Assembly: GCA_016936395.1 (NCBI GenBank) | Contig: JAFGXY010000009.1 | Coordinates: forward strand, 1-64,000 | Length of the DNA: 64,000 nt | Direction of reading: 5' to 3' | DNA from: Paracoccaceae bacterium | GTDB lineage: Bacteria; Pseudomonadota; Alphaproteobacteria; Rhodobacterales; Rhodobacteraceae | Shown: in pieces, positions 36,763 through 46,159 of the stretch | Position numbering within the stretch: position 1 is the first letter of the stretch | Layout of the letters: each line of letters starts with the position of its first letter | The notes under the pieces: model-generated | The model's database searches: none | What the model was told of the DNA's origin: nothing | Seen by the model: the letters and a program-made list of their open reading frames with translations, nothing else | Position numbers and translations under genes: made by a program

Positions 36763-38126
36763 CCTTGCACCCCATCGTTCAGATTTTCCACATGCGCCAT
36801 CAGCCAGCGGGCCGTGCGCAACAGCCGTGCGTCATCGCCACGCCGCCCCACCAGTTGCAGCCCCATCGGCAGGCCGTTGTCGGCCCAGAACAGCGGCAGG
36901 GTGATCGCAGGCACCCCGGCCAGGGTCCAGAGCCCGTTGAAGATCGCTGATCCGGTCGAGCCAAGCCCCTCGGGCGCCGGGCCCGGGGCGGCGGGGCACA
37001 GGATGGCATCGCAACGGTCAAACAGCGGGTTCAGCGCCGCCGTCATCAAGGCCCGCCAATCCAGCGCCGCCAGATAGTCGCGCGCCAGCACGGCCTTGCC
37101 CTCATCCATCGCGGCCAGCAGCACATCCGACATCTGGTCGCGCCCGCGCCGTTCCAGCCCATAATAGCACTTGGCCATCTCGGCAAAGTTGATGCGCTGG
37201 CGGATCGCCGCCACCGCATCCATCCCCGGCAAAGGTGCCTCAAAGCACTGATCGCCCAACAGGGTCGCCAGTTCCTCGACCGCGCCCTGCATCTGGCTGT
37301 CGGCCGTGTGCCATCCCGGCGGGCGCACAAAGGCAAACATCGGCGTCACCGGAACGCGGGCCTGCGCCACGTCCAGCAGGCGCGGCATCGGCGCGGCCTC
37401 GGTCGCCGGATCGCCCGCGTCATGCCCGGCGAGTACCTCGGCCAGCAAGGCTGCATCCGCGACCGTGCGGGCGAACACCCCGACCGTATCCAGAAACGGC
37501 GATTGCGGCAAAATCCCGGTGCGCGGGATCAGGCCAAAGCTGGGCTTGAACCCCACCACCCCGCAAAACGCCGCCGGACGGATCACCGACCCGCCGGTCT
37601 GCGTGCCGATGGCAAGGGGCACCATGCCCGCCGCCACTGCCGCGGCCGACCCTTGCGATGACCCGCCCGGCGTGTGGGCGGGGTTGTGCGGGTTGCGGGT
37701 CTTGCCGGGGTGCAGGAAGGCGCCCTCAGTCGTCACCGTCTTGCCAAGGATGATCGCCCCCGCCGCGCGCAACCGCGCCACGATCCACGCATCCTCGGCC
37801 GGAACCCGGCCCGCATCCACTGCCATGCCATTGGCCGTGGGAATGCCCTTGGTGTCGATGATATCCTTCAGCGCCACCGGGAGCCCGTGCAGCGGGGCAA
37901 TCGGCCGCCCCGCCTGCCGCCGCGCATCCAGTGCGCGCGCCTGCTCCAGCGCATGGTTCCCGTCCAGCCAGGCCCAGGCCTGCACCACAGGTTCATACGC
38001 TGCGATCTGCGCAAGGCAGGCCTCGACCAGATCCACCGCCCGCAAGGCCCCCGTGGCCAGCCGGTCGCGCAGCGCAACCGCGCCAAGCGCCAGCAAAGCC
38101 TCGGCGTTATCGCGTAGAGGTGCCAT
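36759..38126 (-). CDS. Amidase signature-family hydrolase
   Basis: A 455-residue amidase: Lys in PVALKDIIDTKG, the Gly/Ser-rich block TPGGSSQGSAAAVAAG and cis-Ser plus nucleophile Ser in GTQTGGSVIRPA form the Ser-cisSer-Lys triad. It hydrolyses an amide to acid and ammonia. ATG 38126 overlaps the dctM end by 20 bases; ATG 38135 is equally possible. Being between a TRAP carboxylate carrier and a small membrane protein suggests the imported compound is an amide or its product. The family is similar to GatA but lacks gatB/gatC neighbours. Confidence 0.88.
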   Translation of the reverse strand: MAPLRDNAEALLALGAVALRDRLATGALRAVDLVEACLAQIAAYEPVVQAWAWLDGNHALEQARALDARRQAGRPIAPLHGLPVALKDIIDTKGIPTANGMAVDAGRVPAEDAWIVARLRAAGAIILGKTVTTEGAFLHPGKTRNPHNPAHTPGGSSQGSAAAVAAGMVPLAIGTQTGGSVIRPAAFCGVVGFKPSFGLIPRTGILPQSPFLDTVGVFARTVADAALLAEVLAGHDAGDPATEAAPMPRLLDVAQARVPVTPMFAFVRPPGWHTADSQMQGAVEELATLLGDQCFEAPLPGMDAVAAIRQRINFAEMAKCYYGLERRGRDQMSDVLLAAMDEGKAVLARDYLAALDWRALMTAALNPLFDRCDAILCPAAPGPAPEGLGSTGSAIFNGLWTLAGVPAITLPLFWADNGLPMGLQLVGRRGDDARLLRTARWLMAHVENLNDGVQG

Positions 38127-39534
38127 AAACCGCATCCGGAAGCATGAAGACGATACTCGGGAACAGATACAGCAGCACCATGCAGATCACCACCATGCCG
38201 CAATAGGGCAGCACGCCCGCGAAAATCTCGGTCAGTTTGATCTGCGGGGGGGCGATGCCTTTCAGGTAATACGCACTCATCGCCATGGGTGGCGTTAAGA
38301 AGGACGTTTGCAGGTTCAGCGCCACCAGCACGCCGAAAAACAGCGGATCAATCCCGAACAACGGCAGCAGCGGCAGGAAGATCGGCACAAAGATGATGAT
38401 GATTTCCGACCATTCCAGCGGCCAGCCCAGCAGGAAGATGATGATCTGAGCCAGAATCAGGAACTGAATTGGCGTCATGTCGAGGCTTTTAACGAAATCG
38501 CCAATCACCTGCTCGCCGCCCAGATAGCTGAACACTGCCGAGAAGGTGTAGGAACCGACAAACAGCCAGCACACCATCGCCGTTGTGCGCACCGTCAGAT
38601 AGACGCTTTCGCGTAGCCGCTGAAACGTCATGGCGCGGTAGGCAACGGCCAGCACCATGCCGCCAAGCGCCCCGATCGACGCGGCCTCGGTGGGCGTGGC
38701 AAGGCCAAACAGGATCGACCCCAGCACCGATAGGATCAGGATCGCCAGCGGCAGAAAACTGGTGAACAGCATCCACATCAGCGTGGCGAACGGCACCTCG
38801 GGCAGTTCTTCCTTGGTGGGCTTGGGGGCCAGTTTCGGGTTCAGGATCGACCGGCCCATGATGTAGATCAGATACAAGCCTACCAGCGTGAACCCCGGCA
38901 ACAGCGCCCCGGCGTAAAGCCGGACGATGGAAACGCCAGACGAGGCGGCATAGACGATCAGCATGATCGACGGCGGGATCAAAATCCCCAGCGTGCCGCC
39001 GGCGCAGATGATGCCGCTGGCAAAGGAATGGTCATAGCGCGCCTTCAGCATCTGCGGCAACGCCAGCAGCCCCATCAGCGTCACCACCGCGCCCACGATG
39101 CCGGTCGCCGTGGCAAACAACGCGCAGGTGATCAGCGCCGCCACCCCCATCGACCCCGGCACATTGCGCGTGGCAATCGCCAGCGTGCCAAACAGCTTGT
39201 CGACGATATTGGCGCGTTCGACGATATAGCCCATGAACAGGAACAACGGGATCGCGGTCAGCACCTCGTTCGAGATCACCGTATAGGTCTGGTTCACGAA
39301 CAGATCGAAGATGCGATTGTTGTAGAACCCCTCGATCCACAATCGCGTGCTTTCCCATGAACTCGCGTCTTCGCCCAGCCGGTTGAAGGCCCGCCACATC
39401 CGGGTCGGGTCATAATAGGCGTAGTAGCCAAAGCCGATGCCAAGCGCCATCAGGGTGAAGGCGATGGGAAAGCCCAGAAACACGAAGGAGATGAAAATGC
39501 CCAGCATGGCAAGGGCGATTTGCGGGTCGGTCAC
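38107..39534 (-). CDS. dctM: TRAP transporter large permease, DctM
   Basis: A 475-residue integral protein with about 12-14 hydrophobic segments, the sodium-driven channel of a TRAP importer. Characteristic stretches are ALITCALFATATG-like helices near 135 and LGILIPPSIMLIVYA near 180. It follows dctQ after 36 bases and overlaps the amidase start. The family takes up carboxylates and related compounds; this one is likely matched to the binding protein at 40288. Confidence 0.94.
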   Translation of the reverse strand: MTDPQIALAMLGIFISFVFLGFPIAFTLMALGIGFGYYAYYDPTRMWRAFNRLGEDASSWESTRLWIEGFYNNRIFDLFVNQTYTVISNEVLTAIPLFLFMGYIVERANIVDKLFGTLAIATRNVPGSMGVAALITCALFATATGIVGAVVTLMGLLALPQMLKARYDHSFASGIICAGGTLGILIPPSIMLIVYAASSGVSIVRLYAGALLPGFTLVGLYLIYIMGRSILNPKLAPKPTKEELPEVPFATLMWMLFTSFLPLAILILSVLGSILFGLATPTEAASIGALGGMVLAVAYRAMTFQRLRESVYLTVRTTAMVCWLFVGSYTFSAVFSYLGGEQVIGDFVKSLDMTPIQFLILAQIIIFLLGWPLEWSEIIIIFVPIFLPLLPLFGIDPLFFGVLVALNLQTSFLTPPMAMSAYYLKGIAPPQIKLTEIFAGVLPYCGMVVICMVLLYLFPSIVFMLPDAVYGTSTR

Positions 39535-39570
39535 GTTTGCGAACTCCGGGTGCGGCGCCGTTTGGGCCGA

Positions 39571-40167
39571 TTATCTTTGAGCCTTGGCGGCGGCTTCGGC
39601 GGCTGCTTCTGCCGCCTGCTTGATCAGCAATTGTTCGGTTTCCTCGACATCATCTTCGGCTTGCAGCCAATAACCGCGCTGCATGCACAAGATGCACCGA
39701 AACACCTGCGCGATGCCCTGAATGATCAGCAAGATGCCGGCGGCCACGATGACCGACTTGAATTGATAGATCGGAATGCCGGCCGGGCTGTTCACCGACA
39801 CCTCGCCATAGCCCCAGGACCGGCCGGCATATTTGAAGCCGGTAAACACCAGCGCCAGAATACCCGGAAAGAAGAACAGAAAATACAGCACCAGATCCAC
39901 CGCCGCCTGCACCCGTGGCTGCCATGTGCGGTAGATGAAATCGCCGCGCACATGCCCGCCGCGCGACAGGGTATAGGCCCCGCCCATCATGAAGATCGTG
40001 CCATACATGATGAAACTGACATCCAGCGCCCAGGGCGTTGGCCGGTTGAAGGCATAGCGCACCAGAACCTCATAGCTCATGCCAAAGGTCATCAGGATGA
40101 TCAGCCAACCAAAGGTCTTGCCAAACCAGGCAGACAGCCGGTCGGCAAAGCGAATATACCCGATCAT
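39571..40167 (-). CDS. dctQ: TRAP transporter small permease, DctQ
   Basis: A 198-residue membrane subunit with four hydrophobic helices (about 17-35, 55-75, 95-115, 140-160) and an Ala/Glu-rich cytoplasmic tail. ATG 40167 (MIGYIRFADRL) is chosen because GGAG lies before it; a TTG nine bases upstream opens the same frame. The long 120-base gap to dctP contains a strong terminator-like hairpin. Confidence 0.92.
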   Translation of the reverse strand: MIGYIRFADRLSAWFGKTFGWLIILMTFGMSYEVLVRYAFNRPTPWALDVSFIMYGTIFMMGGAYTLSRGGHVRGDFIYRTWQPRVQAAVDLVLYFLFFFPGILALVFTGFKYAGRSWGYGEVSVNSPAGIPIYQFKSVIVAAGILLIIQGIAQVFRCILCMQRGYWLQAEDDVEETEQLLIKQAAEAAAEAAAKAQR

Positions 40168-40242
40168 GGGGGACAACTCCGTTCAGACGGTCGCGTGGGT
40201 GGGGGGGGCACGATGTCCCACGTCAGGGATCGCGGCACACAT

Positions 40243-40272
40243 AAAAGGCGGGGGCGCGGCGACCGCGCCCCC
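40243..40272 (-). terminator. Terminator-like hairpin between dctP and dctQ
   Basis: On the minus strand GGGGGCGCGG, loop TCG, CCGCGCCCCC form a perfect 10-base-pair stem (40250-40272), followed by GCC and TTTT. That is an intrinsic terminator shape inside an operon. It should end part of the transcripts after dctP, so the binding protein exceeds the permease. Confidence 0.68.
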
Positions 40273-40287
40273 CCCCGTTCAATCAGA

Positions 40288-41427
40288 TTACAGCTTCAGC
40301 TTGCCGGGGAAGTAGTGCTCATAGGCAAGACCCAGATCGGGGGCGTTCATCAGCTCGTAATAGGCGACCTGCTCGACCCAGGCGCGCTGGCTGTCCATCA
40401 CCTTCTTGTTGAAGGCATCGGTTTCCAGATCGACAATCAGCCTGTCCCAGGCCTCAAGCTGCCCGGCCAGGATCTCTTTCGAGGTCCGGTGCACGGTCAC
40501 GCCCGACTCGGTCGCCAGCTTTTGCAGATCGCCGGAATATTCCTTCATCGCCAGTGCCAGGTTCGACGTGGCCGAGGCCTCGACGCCATAGCGCAGGATG
40601 GCCTGCAGATCGGGCGCGAGGTCATCCATGAAATCCTTGTTGAACAGGAATTCAAAGGCTTCCGACGCCTGGTGATAGGACGACAGATAGTAGTTCTTCG
40701 CCACGTCCTGCGCGCCGAAACGGCTGTCGGACGAGGGGTTGTTGAACTCGAAGGCGTCGATCACGCCACGCTCCATCGCGGGCACGATCTCGCCGCCCGG
40801 AAGCTGGGCCACCGACATGCCCATCGCCTGCAGCAGGTCAGCCGCCAGACCCACGGTCCGGTATTTGAAGCCCTGAATGTCACCGATGGTGTTCACTTCG
40901 GTCTTGAACCAGCCAAACGGCTGCGCCGGCATCGGCATGCCCATCAGGCCATAGACGTTCAGGCCCAGGATCTGCTGCGTCAGCTCTTCATACAGCTCCT
41001 TGCCGCCGCCCTGATAGAACCAGCCAACCATGGTGCTGGCCGAGCCGCCGAAGACCGGGCCGGTGCCAAAGAACGATGCGGCTTTCGATTTGCCATACCA
41101 GTAGACCGGAACGGTGTGCGCGGCATCCAGAACACCGTCGCTGACGGCGTCCATCACCTGAAACGCACCGACAACGGCCCCGGCAGGCAGCAGGTCGATC
41201 TTCAGACGGCCACCCGACATTTCCTCGACACGCGTCACATATTCACGCGCCATGTCCATCCAGATGTCAGATGCGGGCCACGAGGTCTGCATCTTCATCA
41301 CCAGCGGGGCCTGCGCCAGAACGGCAGGGGCTGCCAGCACAGAGGCCGCGGCAGCGGCCGAGCCGCCCAGCGCACCCTTGTGCAGGAACGAACGACGGGA
41401 AAGCCCGGTAGTGCGGGTAACAGTCAT
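40288..41427 (-). CDS. dctP: TRAP transporter solute-binding protein, DctP/TakP-like
   Basis: A 379-residue periplasmic receptor. The N-terminus has a twin-arginine signal (SRRSFL near residues 10-15, hydrophobic core, cut after VLAQ). The mature part resembles the TakP subgroup, which binds 2-keto acids: the region HTVPVYWYGK and the conserved Arg in FKYRTVG that salt-bridges the ligand carboxylate. ATG 41427 is preceded by GGAGGA. It heads a five-gene unit dctP-dctQ-dctM-amidase-small protein, below a palindromic operator. Confidence 0.92.
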   Translation of the reverse strand: MTVTRTTGLSRRSFLHKGALGGSAAAAASVLAAPAVLAQAPLVMKMQTSWPASDIWMDMAREYVTRVEEMSGGRLKIDLLPAGAVVGAFQVMDAVSDGVLDAAHTVPVYWYGKSKAASFFGTGPVFGGSASTMVGWFYQGGGKELYEELTQQILGLNVYGLMGMPMPAQPFGWFKTEVNTIGDIQGFKYRTVGLAADLLQAMGMSVAQLPGGEIVPAMERGVIDAFEFNNPSSDSRFGAQDVAKNYYLSSYHQASEAFEFLFNKDFMDDLAPDLQAILRYGVEASATSNLALAMKEYSGDLQKLATESGVTVHRTSKEILAGQLEAWDRLIVDLETDAFNKKVMDSQRAWVEQVAYYELMNAPDLGLAYEHYFPGKLKL

Positions 41428-41479
41428 GTGGTGTCCTCCCAGACAGTTTTGGCCGCTTTTCGCGGCACGGTGTCGCGGC

Positions 41480-41532
41480 AACATTAACTTGTCAGAACCG
41501 AAAAGCAAGCGCTGGTAAACTCTTTTTACCAG
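41480..41532 (-). promoter_or_regulatory. TRAP operon promoter with CTGGTAAA palindrome
   Basis: A perfect inverted repeat CTGGTAAA-CTCTT-TTTACCAG lies at 41512-41532. Reading the minus strand, TTGCTT and TAATGT follow it with 16 bases between, a plausible -35/-10 pair, and dctP starts about 55 bases on. The TGGT/ACCA pattern fits GntR (FadR subfamily) operators, which commonly control TRAP and hydroxyacid genes. No regulator gene is adjacent in this window. Confidence 0.55.
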
Positions 41533-41558
41533 ATATGCCGTTTTACCGGGACCATGGC

Positions 41559-42521
41559 TCAGGCCACCCGGTCGCCCGGCGCGCGCCCGGCAAAGAAGGC
41601 GTCCAGATTGTCCAGCGCCCGGACCCCCATGGCATCGCGGGTTTCTTCGGTGGCCGACCCGATATGCGGCAGCAAGAACACGTTGGGCAGCGCGGCCAGG
41701 CCTGGGTTGCCACCCGGTTCGGTCTGAAACACATCAAGGCCCGCCGCGAACAAGCGCCCCGATTGCAGCGCCGCAATCAGCGCGTCCTCATCCACCAAGG
41801 CCCCCCGCGCCGTGTTCACCAGAATCGCCCGCTCGGGCAGCAGTGCCAGCGTGCGCGCATTGATCAGCCCCGCCGTCGCGGGCGTTGACGGGCAATGCAG
41901 GCTCAGCACATCCGACACCGCCAGCAGGCTCTCGACCGTGTCATGGAACACCGCGCCTTTTTCCAGATGGTCGGGCAGACGCGTGCGGTTGTGGTAATGC
42001 ACCTGCATGCCAAAGCCGCGCGCCCGTTCTGCCGTCACCTGCCCGACGCGCCCCATGCCCAGCACGCCAAAGCGTTTGCCGGTCACCTGCCGCCCCACCA
42101 TAAAGGCAGGCGACCAGACATCCCACTTGCCCGCCCGGATCAGCGCATCACCCTCGGCCCCGCGCCGGGCCGCGCCCAGCATGCACAGCATGGCAATCTC
42201 GGCCGTCGCATCCGACAAAACGTCGGGCGTGTTCGTCACCACGATCCCGGCCGCCTTTGCCGCCGCTAGATCGACATGGTCGGTGCCGACCGAATGGTTG
42301 GCGATGATCTTCAGCCGTGGTCCCAGTTCGGCAATCACCCCGGCGCTGAACCGTTCCGAATGGCAGGGCAGCACCGCATCCACCACGCGGCAGGCGGCGA
42401 TCAGCTCACCCTGCGAAAACACCCGGTCTTCGGGGTTCAGGATCACGTCATAATCGCGCGCCGCCCGCGCCTCGACCACCGGGCGCAGCTTGCGCGCAAT
42501 CAACAGCTTCGGTTTTGTCAT
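41559..42521 (-). CDS. D-2-hydroxyacid dehydrogenase
   Basis: A 320-residue enzyme with GMGRVGQVTA near residue 153 and HYHNRTRL after it, catalytic Arg in NTARGALVDE, Glu in FQTEPGGN and His in LLPHIGSA. It is a close relative of the enzyme at 27948. It stands just upstream of the TRAP operon on the same strand, with the palindrome in the gap, so it may act on a 2-keto acid imported by TakP-like DctP. Cofactor NADPH is suggested by the Arg residues after the second strand. Confidence 0.88.
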   Translation of the reverse strand: MTKPKLLIARKLRPVVEARAARDYDVILNPEDRVFSQGELIAACRVVDAVLPCHSERFSAGVIAELGPRLKIIANHSVGTDHVDLAAAKAAGIVVTNTPDVLSDATAEIAMLCMLGAARRGAEGDALIRAGKWDVWSPAFMVGRQVTGKRFGVLGMGRVGQVTAERARGFGMQVHYHNRTRLPDHLEKGAVFHDTVESLLAVSDVLSLHCPSTPATAGLINARTLALLPERAILVNTARGALVDEDALIAALQSGRLFAAGLDVFQTEPGGNPGLAALPNVFLLPHIGSATEETRDAMGVRALDNLDAFFAGRAPGDRVA

Positions 42522-42585
42522 CGCTCTCTCCCTCGTTTGACGCCATGGCTAGCCTATCGCCACGCCCCGTCAAGCGTGCGGCGTT

Positions 42586-42607
42586 CGTGGTCACGGATGC
42601 ACCACGC
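42586..42607. repeat. Dispersed 22-base palindrome, copy B
   Basis: Exact inverse of the 22 bases at 16013-16034. Here it lies about 65 bases upstream of the 2-hydroxyacid dehydrogenase start. Sequence next to it (CCCCAC and GCC) is also shared, so the repeat is longer than the exact core. A partial relative, GGTCACGGATG, occurs near 26595 upstream of the epimerase. Confidence 0.58.
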
Positions 42608-42663
42608 AAACCCCACGGCCCGCATACGGATTTGGCACAGTGTTTTCTTTTCCAAACAATCCC

Positions 42664-43434
42664 TTAGGCAAAGGGGTTGTCGCGATACCCCACCCCGGTC
42701 AGATACAGCCCCTGCGGCGGGCATACCGGACCGCAGGCCGTGCGGGTCCGCGCCTCCAGCGCCCGCTTCACGTCATCGGGCGACCAGGCCCCCGCCCCCA
42801 CCCTCTCCAGCGTGCCAACGATCGACCGCACCTGATTGTGCAGAAAACTGCGGGCGCGCAGGGCAAAGCGCACCTCATGGCCGCCGGGATAGGGATGCTC
42901 GGAAATCTCGATGCAATCCAATGTCTTGACCGGCGATTTCGCCTGACACAGTGTCGAGCGGAAGGTGGTGAAATCATGGTTGCCCAGCAGATGCGCCGCC
43001 CCCGCCCGCATCGCGGCCACGTCCAGCGGCCCACGCACCTGCCACACCTGCCCGTGGTCATGCGTCACCGGCGCGCGCCGGATCACCAGCCGGAACAGAT
43101 AGCGCCGCTCGATGGCCGAAAACCGGGCGTGAAAATCATCCGCCACCCGCACCGCCCTCAGCACCGCCACCGGCAGCGGCCGCATGTGGAAATTGAGCGC
43201 CTCGGCCAGCCGGATCCCCTCCCAGTCGCGCGCCAGATCGACCGTCGCCACCTGCCCCGTCGCATGCACCCCGGCATCGGTGCGTCCGGCCGCGGCCACC
43301 GTGTGCGGCCCCGGTTCCAGCCGGGAAAGTGCAGTCTCGACAGTGGCTTGCACCGAAGGCTGACCGACGGCCTGCCGCTGCCAGCCCTGAAACGGGCCGC
43401 CGTCATAGTCGATCTGAAGCGCAAAGCGGGGCAT
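42664..43434 (-). CDS. truA: tRNA pseudouridine(38-40) synthase TruA
   Basis: Converts uridines 38-40 in tRNA anticodon arms to pseudouridine. The 256 residues carry the catalytic Asp in [15 protein letters not shown] near residue 52 and the C-terminal [13 protein letters not shown] segment. ATG 43434 ([12 protein letters not shown]) fits family starts; an ATG 12 bases upstream is possible. It diverges from ycjX and stands alone. Confidence 0.96.
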   Translation of the reverse strand: MPRFALQIDYDGGPFQGWQRQAVGQPSVQATVETALSRLEPGPHTVAAAGRTDAGVHATGQVATVDLARDWEGIRLAEALNFHMRPLPVAVLRAVRVADDFHARFSAIERRYLFRLVIRRAPVTHDHGQVWQVRGPLDVAAMRAGAAHLLGNHDFTTFRSTLCQAKSPVKTLDCIEISEHPYPGGHEVRFALRARSFLHNQVRSIVGTLERVGAGAWSPDDVKRALEARTRTACGPVCPPQGLYLTGVGYRDNPFA

Positions 43435-43517
43435 GGGGTGTTGCATACCGGAAAAACCCGGTGCTTCAAGACCCAGACCGGGTGCATTCTTGCCAATTGC
43501 AGAGGCGCTATGCGCAT

Positions 43518-43538
43518 GAGTATTTGGCAAAGCAGCAA
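43518..43538. repeat. Single arm of the GAGTATTT...GCAGCAA repeat
   Basis: GAGTATTTGGCAAAGCAGCA followed by A matches one arm of the composite repeat but has no full partner; only TTGCCAA at 43490-43496 can pair with its TTGGCAA. It lies between divergent genes, unlike the three intact copies. Confidence 0.6.
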
Positions 43539-43591
43539 TGACAAAGCCCGCGCGACTTCTTATGTAAGGTCCAACAGAAGGAATATGACGA

Positions 43592-45001
43592 GTGGTTCTG
43601 TCTTACCTGACCGACAGCATCAGCCGAACCCTCGAAGGCGTGACCAGCTCCGTCTCTGACCTGTTCGAGCCGACCTTGCGCCTTGGCGTCACCGGCCTGT
43701 CGGGCGCCGGCAAGACCGTGTTCATCACGGCGCTGGTCGCCAATCTGCTGGACCGGGGCCGGATGCCGCAACTGGCGGCACAGACCCAAGGCCGGATCGA
43801 GGCGGTGGTGCTGCAACCCCAGCCAGACCTGACCTTGCCGCGCTTTGACTATGAAGGCCACATGACCGCATTGATGGGCGACAATCCGCGCTGGCCGCAA
43901 TCCACCCGGGCGGTTTCGGAACTGCGGCTGTCGTTCCGGCTGCGGCCCTCGGGCTTTCTGGGGCTGACCGGAAACACCCGGCTGCATCTGGACATTGTCG
44001 ACTACCCAGGCGAATGGTTGCTGGATTTGTCCTTGCTGGACAAGGACTTCGCCCGCTGGTCTGACGAGACGCTGGACCGCATCGCCAAACGCCCCGAGGC
44101 CGCGGACTTCATGGCCCAGGCCCGCGCCGAGGATGGCGCACTGCGGCTGGACGAGGCGCGCGCGCAAGCACTTGCCGCCAGTTTCACCGCCTATCTGAAC
44201 GCCGCGCGACACAAGGGCTGGTCCGATCTCACGCCGGGGCGGTTCCTGTTGCCCGGCGAACTCGCAGGCTCGCCCGTGCTGACCTTTGCGCCCTTGCCGC
44301 GCCCGGCCAGCACGCCGCGCAACAGCCTGTGGCATGAAATGGCGCGGCGGTATGAGGCCTACAAGGCCCGCGTCATCAAGCCATTCTTCCGCGACCACTT
44401 TGCCAAGATCGACCGTCAGGTGGTGCTGATGGACGTGCTGGGGGCCATCCATGCCGGCCCGCAAGCGGTGGAAGACCTGCGCCGCACCATGGCCGAGATC
44501 CTGACCGCGTTTCGACCCGGTGCAAATGGCTGGCTGACAAGCCTTCTGGGCGGCAAGCGGGTGGAACGCATCCTGTTTGCCGCGACCAAGGCCGACCACC
44601 TGCACCACCACCAGCACCCGGCACTGACCGCGATCACCGAGGCTCTGCTGGCCGATGCCAAGCGGCGCGCCGATTTTTCCGGCGCGCGCACCATGGCGAT
44701 CTCGATGGCATCGCTGCGCACCACGGTCGAAGACACGCTGCAACGCGATGGCGCGCCGCTGGATGTGGTGCGGGGCCGGCTGCTGAGCACCGGCAAACAG
44801 GCCGCGATGTATGCCGGTGACCTGCCCAGCGACCCCGCCCGCATCCTGGCCCCCGCGCGTGCCGGGGCTGACCGCTGGCTGGACGCCGACTTTGGCCTGA
44901 TGGCCTTTGCTCCCGCAAGGATGACCCTGAAGCCCGGCGACGGCCCGCCCCACATCCGCCTTGACCGCGCGGCCCAGTTCCTGATCGGAGACCGGCTGTG
45001 A
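43592..45001 (+). CDS. ycjX: YcjX-family P-loop protein (DUF463)
   Basis: A 469-residue cytoplasmic protein with Walker A GLSGAGKT near residue 36 and the YcjX signature [13 protein letters not shown] near 135-147. The family is GTPase-like and associated with envelope stress in E. coli (Psp regulon), with unclear biochemistry. The GTG at 43592 is the likely start, with AAGGA about nine bases upstream. It overlaps ycjF by four bases (GTGA). No psp genes are present here. Confidence 0.88.
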   Translation: MVLSYLTDSISRTLEGVTSSVSDLFEPTLRLGVTGLSGAGKTVFITALVANLLDRGRMPQLAAQTQGRIEAVVLQPQPDLTLPRFDYEGHMTALMGDNPRWPQSTRAVSELRLSFRLRPSGFLGLTGNTRLHLDIVDYPGEWLLDLSLLDKDFARWSDETLDRIAKRPEAADFMAQARAEDGALRLDEARAQALAASFTAYLNAARHKGWSDLTPGRFLLPGELAGSPVLTFAPLPRPASTPRNSLWHEMARRYEAYKARVIKPFFRDHFAKIDRQVVLMDVLGAIHAGPQAVEDLRRTMAEILTAFRPGANGWLTSLLGGKRVERILFAATKADHLHHHQHPALTAITEALLADAKRRADFSGARTMAISMASLRTTVEDTLQRDGAPLDVVRGRLLSTGKQAAMYAGDLPSDPARILAPARAGADRWLDADFGLMAFAPARMTLKPGDGPPHIRLDRAAQFLIGDRL

Positions 45002-45993
45002 CCGACACGCCCCCGCCCCCGCGCAAACCGCTGATCCTTGAAATGGAAGACGAGGTTGACCCGTCCCTGGCCGCCCCGGTGCCGGACCCAATGCCGCAAG
45101 GTCAAGCGATGCAACTGGCGGCGCGCATCGCCCCCCCCCGTTCGGGCCTAAGCCGCTTTGCGCTGTGGTCCTTTGGCGCGCTGTTCAGCTTTGTGCTGTC
45201 GGTGGCCGCATGGAATTTCGTGACCGGCCTGATGGCCAGTTCGCCCCTGCTGGGCGGCATTGCGGCGGTGCTGCTGGCATTGGCGGTGATCGCAGCCCTC
45301 TTGCTGGCGGGGCGGGAATGGTCCGCCTATGCCCGGCTGTCGCGGCTGGATCATTTGCGCAGCCAAGCCATCACCGCCCGCGCCGAGGGCAACCTGAAAG
45401 CTGCCAAGTCCACCGTGGCCGCCCTGAACCGGCTGTATGCGCATCGCGAAGATACCGCTTGGGGCCGGCAAAAGCTGGCCGAACGCGGGGCTGAGGTGAT
45501 GGATGCCGACGCCCTGCTGTCGCTGGCCGAAACCGATCTGATGCCGCCCCTTGATATCCGCGCCCGGGCCGAGGTGGAACTGGCCGCACGTCAGGTTGCA
45601 ACCGTCACGGCGCTGGTGCCGCTCGCCCTTGCCGATGTGGCCACCGCGCTTTACGCCAACCTGCGGATGATCCGGCGCATTGCAGAAATCTATGGCGGTC
45701 GGTCTGGCGCGCTGGGGTCTTGGGGCCTGTTGCGCCGGGTGTTCACCACGCTGCTGGCGACCGGGGCCCTTGCGCTGACCGATGATCTGATCGGCTCGGT
45801 CGCGGGCGGCGGCGTGCTGTCGAAACTGTCGCGCCGCTTTGGCGAAGGCGTGGTCAATGGCGCGCTGACCGCCCGCGTCGGCCTTGCCGCCATCGACCTG
45901 TGCCGCCCGTTGCCCTTCGTGGCGCTCGACCGCCCCTCGACCACCGGCACCGTCAGCCGCGCCCTGGCCGGGATCATCCCCGGCAAATCCTGA
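44998..45993 (+). CDS. ycjF: YcjF/TIGR01620-family membrane protein (DUF697)
   Basis: A 331-residue protein with two membrane helices near residues 55-75 and 80-100 and a DUF697 domain in the C-terminal half. It begins with a GTG that overlaps the ycjX stop. YcjX and YcjF form a conserved pair; YcjF may anchor YcjX at the inner membrane. Function is not established. Confidence 0.87.
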   Translation: MTDTPPPPRKPLILEMEDEVDPSLAAPVPDPMPQGQAMQLAARIAPPRSGLSRFALWSFGALFSFVLSVAAWNFVTGLMASSPLLGGIAAVLLALAVIAALLLAGREWSAYARLSRLDHLRSQAITARAEGNLKAAKSTVAALNRLYAHREDTAWGRQKLAERGAEVMDADALLSLAETDLMPPLDIRARAEVELAARQVATVTALVPLALADVATALYANLRMIRRIAEIYGGRSGALGSWGLLRRVFTTLLATGALALTDDLIGSVAGGGVLSKLSRRFGEGVVNGALTARVGLAAIDLCRPLPFVALDRPSTTGTVSRALAGIIPGKS

Positions 45994-46034
45994 AGCCATA
46001 CTCCTCTGGCCCGGCGGTGGGTGCGCGCCGCGCG

Positions 46035-46099
46035 GGAGTATTTGGCAAGCAGCAAATGCCAGTCGCGCCTTCCGGGTATTGCTGCTTTGAAAATACTCC
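46035..46099. repeat. Composite inverted repeat, copy 3
   Basis: Left arm at 46035-46055 (GAGTATTTGGCAAGCAGCAA core) and right arm at 46079-46099 (TTGCTGCTTTGAAAATACTC core), with 23 bases between, followed by a GAGGGGCAGCGCCCCTC hairpin. It lies between convergent ycjF and the ABC permease, like the other two intact copies. Confidence 0.8.
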
Positions 46100-46159
46100 G
46101 GGGTGAGGCCGCAGGCCGAGGGGCAGCGCCCCTCTCTTCTGGCCAGTGCGGCAGCGCCG

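Noticed and set aside
36759-38126. Amidase considered as GatA of the Glu-tRNA amidotransferase
   Set aside because: No gatB or gatC nearby, it sits in a TRAP operon, and the sequence outside the signature block does not look like GatA.
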